17,537 nt of DNA. Origin: an uncultured Oscillospiraceae bacterium (lineage in GTDB: Bacteria > Bacillota > Clostridia > Oscillospirales > Ruminococcaceae). This document shows, one piece after another, positions 12,827 to 17,537 of the stretch; position 1 is the stretch's first letter; each line of letters begins with the position of its first letter. The DNA lies in the NCBI GenBank assembly GCA_934466455.1, contig CAKSLF010000025.1:1-17537 (forward strand), written 5' to 3'. A program made the translations under genes and the position numbers. The notes below the pieces were generated by a model, which did not search any database, had not been told where the DNA came from, and saw only the letters and a list, made by a program, of their open reading frames with translations.

Positions 12827-13735
12827 TCAATCGTTTAACGCCGCTTTTTTCTCCCCGTATTTTTCTTTCATTTCCCTCGTGCTTTCATTAAACAGCTCCA
12901 GTGCCCGTTTTTGAACGCAGGGAAGCGACTCTCGGTTCGTATCCGCAAGCCCAAGCTTGATCCTTGCGGAAGCCGCCGCATGGCTGTCCTCCGTTTTGCT
13001 CTCATCCGCCTCCGATAAGAACTTTTGCAGCAATCCCAAATCCCCGGAATAACAAAGCTCCACAAGCTTTGCCCGATATTCCAGCTCCGTGGGGGTAATT
13101 CCCGGAAAAAGCTTCATATCCACGGTATGCTGTGCTTCGTGCTTCAAAAGAGAAACAAGAAACCGTTCGCTTTCAAAATCATACGCCTGCTCAATGCAGT
13201 TTATCGTACCGTCGGGCGAAGCCCAGCCGCCCGTGCCGAATTTTCCGAAGGTAAGATAATCCATCCAGCTTCTGAATACAAAGCCTCTCAGAATGTTTAC
13301 CGTATATTCCGCCGTTCCGCCCGGAAGCTCGACCCGGTAAACGGTCGGAACCGTATCCCGCCAAATATATGGACCGTAATATCCTTGGGTTTTTCCGAAA
13401 ACCGCATGATAGCCGTTTTCCTCAAATACCGATTTAAGCCGCTCCGCCAAAAGCCCTTCCTCTGCGCCGGGCATATTCAGGTGTGCTCCAAGCTGGGTAA
13501 GCAGCTTTTCCGCCGCCTCCGCCTCGGCAACGCCGCAATAAAAGGTATCTCTGAAATAAATCTGGTACAAACGCAGAATATCGTTGAGCAAATCCGGCAC
13601 CTCAAATTTGCGGTACTCGCAATCCTCAAAAATCGCAACATATGCGGGAAGAATATCCTTAAATTCCTCGTGGCTGCGCATATATTCAATGGCACCCTTT
13701 ATATCGCCGTTTATAAAAAACCGGCTTATTTCCAT
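12827..13735 (-). CDS. HExxH-containing protein, possible metallopeptidase
   Basis: I do not recognise this 302-residue protein. LLKHEAQHTVDMKLFP (197-211) contains a zincin-type HEAQH motif (H199, E200, H203), and E219 in TELEYRAKL, 16 residues later, is a fitting third ligand. This is a motif match, not proof of peptidase activity. The N-terminal half (1-105) looks helical; residues 110-175 are rich in Tyr, Gly and Trp and probably beta. There is no signal peptide or membrane helix, so it should be cytoplasmic. The charged C-terminal tail (about 240-302) is helical. AGAGGAG lies about 10 nt before the ATG. It stands alone, converging on the hemW operon. Confidence 0.75.
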   Translation of the reverse strand: MEISRFFINGDIKGAIEYMRSHEEFKDILPAYVAIFEDCEYRKFEVPDLLNDILRLYQIYFRDTFYCGVAEAEAAEKLLTQLGAHLNMPGAEEGLLAERLKSVFEENGYHAVFGKTQGYYGPYIWRDTVPTVYRVELPGGTAEYTVNILRGFVFRSWMDYLTFGKFGTGGWASPDGTINCIEQAYDFESERFLVSLLKHEAQHTVDMKLFPGITPTELEYRAKLVELCYSGDLGLLQKFLSEADESKTEDSHAAASARIKLGLADTNRESLPCVQKRALELFNESTREMKEKYGEKKAALND

Positions 13736-13784
13736 ATCTGCTTTCTCCTCTGTAAAAAATCAATCTGCGGTTTTATCCGCTTTT

Positions 13785-13813
13785 ATATTACCACATAACC
13801 TAAACGAACACAA
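13785..13813 (-). promoter_or_regulatory. Possible promoter of the HExxH gene
   Basis: Minus-strand TAATAT (13790-13785) lies 17 nt from TTGTGT (13813-13808). Both boxes are imperfect, but the position about 45 nt before the start codon fits. Confidence 0.3.
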
Positions 13814-13815
13814 GA

Positions 13816-13852
13816 ACAGCCACAGCGGTTCATATAAAACCGCCGTGGCTGT
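13816..13852 (-). terminator. Hairpin, probable terminator of the zinc-ribbon gene
   Basis: ACAGCCAC/GTGGCTGT plus GCGGTT/AACCGC form a stem of 14 pairs with one A-C mismatch. On the minus strand it is followed by TCTTGTGTTCGTTT, a poor U tract. It lies downstream of the 13918-14376 gene. Confidence 0.45.
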
Positions 13853-13869
13853 ATGCTTCTTTATAACGC

Positions 13870-13899
13870 CCCGCCGCATAACCCGGGCGGGATTTTTTT
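13870..13899 (+). terminator. Terminator hairpin pointing right, no matching gene
   Basis: CCCGCC (13870-13875) pairs with GGCGGG (13886-13891) and is followed by A and seven T on the plus strand. Both flanking genes are on the minus strand, so it would block rightward or antisense transcription. Confidence 0.55.
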
Positions 13900-13917
13900 A
13901 TAGGACCGCTTTATAAG

Positions 13918-14376
13918 TCAGTTCCAATGAAGAATCGTGTATTTTCCGATAATGGGAAGCTCAACCGCTTTTCCCTTGCAGGAACGAACAATGCCCATGA
14001 TAAGGAATACTAATGCCATAATGCTGCCGATTCCTCCGACGATCCAGCCAAGGATCGGAATTATGCAAACAACTGTGCAAAGTACGGCAAATACATTAAG
14101 CACAAGCACCTGGTTGAGGTGAAAGCGGATAAATTTTGACTGCGGTTCGGAAAGCAGACCGATTATTGAGAAAATCACGGAAATATAGCCGAGTGCGGCA
14201 AGATATTTTGTGCGGTTAATATCCTCTCCGGAAAATTCTGCGGTGTGGTCGGAAGGGTTTACATAGGCGGTCTGCTGGTTGTATGTATTGCCCGCAGGAG
14301 CCACCGGTGCGCCGCAGTTTGGACAGAAATTTTCTCCTTCCGGAACATTGGTGCCGCATTTAGTACAAAAAGCCAT
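13918..14376 (-). CDS. Zinc-ribbon membrane protein, DUF4870-like
   Basis: The 152-residue protein begins with a zinc ribbon, CTKCG (4-8) and CPNCG (18-22), with ligands C4, C7, C18 and C21. A flexible Asn/Thr/Ser linker (about 25-52) follows. Three hydrophobic segments (about 57-75, 88-106, 108-130) come next; FIRFHLNQ (82-89) between the first two is typical of DUF4870/Tic20-like small membrane proteins. The function of this family is unknown; the ribbon would face the cytoplasm. GGAGG lies 8 nt before the ATG. The gene starts 53 nt after the threonine aldolase stop with no terminator between, so the two are probably cotranscribed. Confidence 0.85.
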   Translation of the reverse strand: MAFCTKCGTNVPEGENFCPNCGAPVAPAGNTYNQQTAYVNPSDHTAEFSGEDINRTKYLAALGYISVIFSIIGLLSEPQSKFIRFHLNQVLVLNVFAVLCTVVCIIPILGWIVGGIGSIMALVFLIMGIVRSCKGKAVELPIIGKYTILHWN

Positions 14377-14429
14377 TGATTATTCCTCCTTTTACCTTTT
14401 TGGGGGTTAAATTTTTAATGCAAAAAGCA

Positions 14430-15494
14430 TTACGCTTCTATTATACTCTTAACAAGCCCAAAACACAACTGTTTTATAAGCCATGCGGAAATTTCCTCAA
14501 CAGCCTCTTCCGTTGTTGCCCAGCTTGTAACAATGCGGATAACCGCTCTTCCGTCCTCAAGCAGGCGGTCGATGTTGCAGCAGAATTTTTCGTGCGCTTC
14601 CTCCGCAAGCTCCGGCGGAAGAATTACAAAAAGCTGGTTGCTTTGGGGCTTTGCAAAAAACTCAAAGCCGCTTTGCTCAACAGCCTCGGCGATTTTTTCC
14701 GCAGCCTCGTTTGCGTGCTTTGCCATATCAAAGAAAAGCCCGTCCCTAAGTGCTTCCTCAAACTGAATACCCACAACAAAGCCCTTTGCAAGCATAAAGC
14801 CCTTTTGCTTCATTATCCAGCGGAGGTGGTCCTGCATCTCCTCGTTTTGCATAACAAGAGCCTCGCCGAGAAGCAAACCGTTTTTTGTTCCGCCCATGCA
14901 AAAAGCGTCGGTCATTGCGGCAAGATCCGCAAGGGAGACATCGTTTTCCTCCGCCATAAGCGCAGAGCCGAGGCGTGCGCCGTCAACATAGAGAAAAAGC
15001 CCGTTTTTTCGGCAGCAGTCGCAAAGGGCGGAAAGCTCCGCCTTTGAATAAATCGTGCCGTTTTCGGTTGTTTGGGAGATATAAACAAGCTTTGGAACAA
15101 CCATATGCTCGCTTGCGTGGGTTTTAAGCACGCTCTCTATTCCGGCGGGGGTCAGCTTTCCGTCCGCCTTTGCGGGAACCTCGATTATCTTGTGCCCGGC
15201 GTATTCAAGCGCACCGGTTTCGTGAACATTTATGTGCCCGGTGGAGGCGCAGACAGCCGCCTCATAAGGGTTGCGCAAAAGGGCGCAGATTGCAAGAATA
15301 TTTGCCGGAGTACCGCCGCCGGCAAAAGCAACGCCGGATTTCGGCGAGGAGCAAAGCTCCCTTATCATATCGGCGGCGGCGGCGGAGTGCTTATCCGTGC
15401 CGTAGGCGGCGTTCTGCTCTCCGGAGCAGGTTGAAAGAGCCTTTAATATATCGGGGTGCGCCCCCTCGGAGTAATCGTTTTTGAAGCTGTACAT
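14430..15494 (-). CDS. ltaE: Low-specificity threonine aldolase
   Basis: This PLP enzyme splits threonine into glycine and acetaldehyde. The 354-residue protein matches the family: FKNDYSEGAHPDIL (4-17), AYGTDKHS (30-37), FAGGGTPANI (57-66), GHINVHETGA (86-95), YVDGARLGSAL (169-179) with D171 and R174 near the PLP ring, and MGGTKNG (200-206) with the Schiff-base K204. The frame stays open for 42 more codons upstream, but GGAGG at 15506-15510 and the conserved start place the ATG at 15494; the predicted promoter also lies inside that upstream part. It probably shares a message with the zinc-ribbon gene. A related aminotransferase-fold lyase is the alternative, but the motifs fit threonine aldolase well. 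Confidence 0.92.
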   Translation of the reverse strand: MYSFKNDYSEGAHPDILKALSTCSGEQNAAYGTDKHSAAAADMIRELCSSPKSGVAFAGGGTPANILAICALLRNPYEAAVCASTGHINVHETGALEYAGHKIIEVPAKADGKLTPAGIESVLKTHASEHMVVPKLVYISQTTENGTIYSKAELSALCDCCRKNGLFLYVDGARLGSALMAEENDVSLADLAAMTDAFCMGGTKNGLLLGEALVMQNEEMQDHLRWIMKQKGFMLAKGFVVGIQFEEALRDGLFFDMAKHANEAAEKIAEAVEQSGFEFFAKPQSNQLFVILPPELAEEAHEKFCCNIDRLLEDGRAVIRIVTSWATTEEAVEEISAWLIKQLCFGLVKSIIEA

Positions 15495-15534
15495 TTTTTT
15501 GAAATCCTCCGCAAACAGATTAAATCTACCCTTG

Positions 15535-15543
15535 AGTATAGCA
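15535..15543 (-). promoter_or_regulatory. Extended -10 promoter of the threonine aldolase gene
   Basis: On the minus strand TGCTATACT is an extended -10 with one mismatch in TATAAT. No good -35 box stands 17 nt upstream. The start near 15528 leaves about 33 nt before the ATG. Confidence 0.45.
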
Positions 15544-15708
15544 CATTCTGTATGCAAGGGGAATACGCTTTTGTGAAAAAACTCAAAAAAATTTTGCGTT
15601 TTTCCGCCGTACAAATACACCTGTTTTATACCGAAAGCACGGGAGAAAAATTTCGGTTTTTCGGCTTTTATATAAGCAAAAGCTCTGCTCTCTCTGCTTT
15701 GGCTGCAA

Positions 15709-15747
15709 CAAAAAAAGAGGTTCCCCTTATCGGGAACCTCTTTTTTT
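15709..15747. terminator. Terminator of acetate kinase, both strands
   Basis: GAGGTTCCC (15717-15725) and GGGAACCTC (15732-15740) form a 9-bp stem with seven A before and seven T after. On the minus strand it lies just past the ackA stop. Confidence 0.9.
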
Positions 15748-15763
15748 AATCTTCCTTAAAAAA

Positions 15764-16966
15764 TCAACCGAAAACTTTTTCTACGGTATCCTTTGCAATC
15801 ATGATTTCCTCGTTGGTCGGGATTACCCAAGCCTCAACTTTGGAATCGCCGGTCTGGAAGGAAGCCTCTTTGCGGGAAGCGTTGTTGTTAAGCTCCTCGC
15901 CGATAGAAAGTCCGAGATATTCCATGTTTTCGCAGATTGCGGCACGCTGTCTTGCGGAGTTTTCGCCGATGCCGCCGGTAAAGATAACTGCGTCAACGCC
16001 GCCCATTGCAGCGGCATATCCGCCAAGTATCTTCTTAATCTGGTAATCGAACATATCAAGTGCAAGCTTTGCTCTTTCGTTGCCCTCGTCCGCTGCGGAT
16101 TCAAGGTCGCGGCAGTCGCTGCTGATTCCGGAAATTCCGAGGAAGCCGGATTTTTTATTCATAAGGTTGGACATCTGCTCGGGGGTAAGACCCTCTTTGT
16201 CCATAACATAAGTAACAACGCTGGGGTCGATTCCGCCGCAGCGGGTGCCCATAATAAAGCCGTCAAGAGGGGTAAGACCCATGGAGGTATCAACTACCTT
16301 GCCGTCTTTAACTGCGGAAAGGGAGGAGCCGTTGCCAAGGTGGCAGATAACAAGCTTTGTGCCGATGGGGTCTTTGCCGGTAATCTCAAAATATCTCTTG
16401 GTGATATAGCGGTGAGAGGTTCCGTGGAAGCCGTAGCGGCGAATGGAGTATTTCTCATAATATTCATAAGGAATACCGAACATATATGCCTTAGGCGGCA
16501 TGGTCTGGTGGAAAGAGGTATCGAAAACGGCAACCATGGGGGTTTCTTTTCCGAAAACCTCCTGGCAGGCTTTCATGGCGACGGCCTGCGGCGGGTTATG
16601 AAGCGGACCGAGGTCTTTGAATTTTACGCCGATGTCTTCGATAACTTCATCGGTGATAATGGTAGAAGCCTTATATTTTTCGGAACCGTGGAGAACACGG
16701 TGACCGATGGCTTTGATTTCTTTGATGTCGGAAACAACTTTGTTTTCGCCTTCGGTAAGGAGCTTTACAAGCTCTTCAAAGGCTTCTTTGTGGGTGGGGA
16801 AGGAAACATCGTATTCGGTCTTCCAGCCTGCTGCGGTTTTGTGGCTGATATGACCGCCGATTCCTATTCTTTCGCAAAGACCTTTTGCAACAACTTCTTC
16901 GTTGTCCATCTCGATGAGCTGGTATTTAAGAGAAGAGCTGCCTGCGTTAATAACAAGTACTTTCAT
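15764..16966 (-). CDS. ackA: Acetate kinase
   Basis: The enzyme makes ATP and acetate from acetyl phosphate, the last step of acetate fermentation, in the cytoplasm. The 400-residue protein has full family length and every active-site residue: N7 in NAGSSSLKYQL (7-17), R90 in GHRVLHG (88-94), D149 in FDTSFHQTMP (148-157), H181 in YGFHGTSHRYI (178-188), HLGNGSS (209-215), R242 in GTRCGG (240-245), FTGGIGEN (329-336) and E386 in TNEE (384-387). An upstream in-frame ATG would add 29 residues, but GGAGG (16975-16979) 8 nt before the ATG at 16966 settles the start. No phosphotransacetylase gene is next to it, so it is transcribed alone. Confidence 0.98.
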   Translation of the reverse strand: MKVLVINAGSSSLKYQLIEMDNEEVVAKGLCERIGIGGHISHKTAAGWKTEYDVSFPTHKEAFEELVKLLTEGENKVVSDIKEIKAIGHRVLHGSEKYKASTIITDEVIEDIGVKFKDLGPLHNPPQAVAMKACQEVFGKETPMVAVFDTSFHQTMPPKAYMFGIPYEYYEKYSIRRYGFHGTSHRYITKRYFEITGKDPIGTKLVICHLGNGSSLSAVKDGKVVDTSMGLTPLDGFIMGTRCGGIDPSVVTYVMDKEGLTPEQMSNLMNKKSGFLGISGISSDCRDLESAADEGNERAKLALDMFDYQIKKILGGYAAAMGGVDAVIFTGGIGENSARQRAAICENMEYLGLSIGEELNNNASRKEASFQTGDSKVEAWVIPTNEEIMIAKDTVEKVFG

Positions 16967-16999
16967 TTGAATACCTCCAAGATTATTTCGTCCCGAGCT

Positions 17000-17031
17000 T
17001 TTTTTGCCGAAAATACATTTTTGGCAAAAAA
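17000..17031 (-). promoter_or_regulatory. Hairpin in the ackA leader
   Basis: TTTTTTGCCGAAAA (17000-17013) pairs with TTTTTGGCAAAAAA (17018-17031) over 14 positions with one G-T pair and a TACA loop. On the ackA message it ends about 20 nt before the ribosome binding site. No U tract follows, so it may protect the 5' end or modulate translation rather than terminate. Confidence 0.45.
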
Positions 17032-17046
17032 TACTTCCGTTCCTGT

Positions 17047-17075
17047 TTGACATTCGGGTAACAATTATATATTAT
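17047..17075 (+). promoter_or_regulatory. Near-consensus promoter of the right-edge lipoprotein
   Basis: A perfect TTGACA (17047-17052), a 17-nt spacer and TATTAT (17070-17075, five of six) make this the best plus-strand promoter in the window. The start would be near 17082, 240 nt before the lipoprotein ATG. Confidence 0.65.
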
Positions 17076-17097
17076 TACATTATAGATAAAATTGCAA
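17069..17097 (-). promoter_or_regulatory. Possible ackA promoter
   Basis: Minus-strand TTGCAA (17097-17092), 17 nt, TAATAT (17074-17069). Two TATAAT words (17069-17064 and 17084-17079) are also present without good -35 partners. The -10 lies on top of the divergent plus-strand -10. Confidence 0.35.
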
Positions 17098-17320
17098 GCC
17101 ACATAGCGTTAAAAAATTTGCCGAGAAGAATTTTTTGGCGGGCCTGCGGCAAAATTTCCGGTTCCCCTGCGCAAGGAAAGCCGGCGCACCTTCTGGTTTT
17201 TGGCTGTGCGCCTAAGGGTGGTTACCGGCGGTCATTAACTGTATTTATGCAAAGCCGCACCGCATGGCGGCAATTATGTGCGGCTGCCCGCACTTAATTC
17301 GGAGAGGAGCGTGCTCAAAA
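17082..17320 (+). promoter_or_regulatory. Long structured leader before the lipoprotein gene
   Basis: About 240 nt separate the predicted start site from the ATG. Hairpins: 17114-17157 (AAATTTGCCG with CGGCAAAATTT, one bulge), 17158-17184 (CCGGTTCC with GGAAAGCCGG, two-base bulge), 17183-17212 (GGCGCAC/GTGCGCC). In the last part GTGCGG (17278-17283) can pair either with CCGCAC at 17255-17260 (8 bp as AGCCGCAC/GTGCGGCT) or with CCGCAC at 17288-17293, just before the ribosome binding site. Two exclusive pairings are what a riboswitch-like element would show. I cannot match it to a known class. Confidence 0.45.
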
Positions 17321-17537
17321 ATGAAGCGCAAGGTTTTATCCGTGCTCAGCTTGTTTATGTCGGTGCTCATAAGCACCGCTGCACTTGCGGGCTGTGAAAA
17401 AACTCCCGCCGAAGAAAGCGGCGGGAGCGGGAAAAGCGGTACTCAAGGCAAAAACTACAGCGAATGCGCAAAAGAGCTAACCGCACAGATTCACGGCAAC
17501 GCCGTATGGCTTGAAAACAGCGCAGCCGCTTATGAAG
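17321..17537 (+). CDS. Lipoprotein, N-terminal part, cut by window end
   Basis: Seventy-two codons are visible. The protein starts MKRKVLSVL, has a hydrophobic stretch to residue 23 and a classic lipobox LAGC with C25, so it is exported and lipid-anchored. A short Glu/Ser/Gly linker (26-43) follows, then the start of a soluble domain (NYSECAKELTAQIHGNAVWL) with a second cysteine. GGAGAGGAG (17301-17309) precedes the ATG by 11 nt. The visible part is too short to name a function; a solute-binding or cell-surface protein would fit. It has its own promoter and a long folded leader, divergent from ackA. Confidence 0.75.
   Translation, partial: MKRKVLSVLSLFMSVLISTAALAGCEKTPAEESGGSGKSGTQGKNYSECAKELTAQIHGNAVWLENSAAAYE

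Noticed and set aside
14416..14432. TAATGC/GCATTA hairpin over the threonine aldolase stop codon as a terminator.
   Set aside because: Only 6 bp, AT-rich, and no U tract on the minus strand; read-through into the zinc-ribbon gene is more likely.
15495..15620. 42-codon extension of threonine aldolase.
   Set aside because: It does not resemble the family, covers the predicted promoter, and the GGAGG at 15506-15510 serves the ATG at 15494.
15631..15661. CCGAAA/TTTCGG followed by five T as a plus-strand terminator.
   Set aside because: The stem is 6 bp with a 14-nt loop, and no plus-strand gene precedes it.
16967..17053. 29-codon extension of acetate kinase.
   Set aside because: The conserved start MKVLVINAGSS has its own GGAGG 8 nt upstream; the extension covers the leader hairpin.
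17214..17232. AGGGTGGTTACCGGCG resembles the T-box antiterminator core AGGGTGGNACCGCG and part of it resembles an FMN riboswitch segment.
   Set aside because: It has inserted bases relative to both, no other T-box or FMN conserved segment is visible, no terminator with a T run follows, and the downstream lipoprotein is an unlikely target. Only a covariance search could revive it.

Overview
The window looks like an ordinary chromosomal segment from a low-to-mid-GC Gram-positive anaerobe, most likely a gut clostridium of the Oscillospiraceae/Ruminococcaceae type. The support is strong GGAGG ribosome binding sites before nearly every gene, many short rho-independent terminators, two lipoproteins with a lipobox, an oxygen-independent HemW, a proofreading-deficient PolA and an acetate kinase. 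No mobile element, CRISPR array, tRNA or rRNA is visible.

Layout. Positions 1-396 hold no gene but carry five hairpins, most of them terminators. A small cysteine-containing protein (397-585, minus) follows, with its own promoter and with short repeats upstream of it. A leftward operon then runs polA (8293) - five-helix membrane protein - pth - mfd (1033), with gaps of only 20 to 40 nt, ending at a terminator at 961-1000. Between polA and the next gene lies a perfect 17-bp inverted repeat that carries two mirror-image extended -10 promoters. Rightward from it run an M23-peptidase lipoprotein and dusB, 2 nt apart. A gene-free 405-bp stretch (10420-10824) contains a cluster of DnaA-box-like 9-mers. 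After it come hemW and a membrane-anchored degenerate cyclophilin (16 nt apart), converging at a bidirectional terminator on a minus-strand HExxH protein. A zinc-ribbon membrane protein, a threonine aldolase and acetate kinase follow, all on the minus strand. At the right edge a plus-strand lipoprotein starts (17321, cut by the window end) behind a consensus promoter and a leader of about 240 nt that folds into several hairpins.

How the genes relate. The polA-pth-mfd operon joins DNA repair synthesis, transcription-coupled repair and peptidyl-tRNA recycling. The oppositely directed M23/dusB operon joins cell-wall turnover and tRNA modification, and its promoter physically overlaps that of the polA operon. 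The rest are independent housekeeping units. I found no complete undescribed multigene system. The items most worth a second look are the structured leader at 17082-17320, the DnaA-box-like cluster at 10543-10767, the mirror-image divergent promoter at 8336-8380, the degenerate cyclophilin, and the small cysteine protein with its repeat-bearing upstream region.
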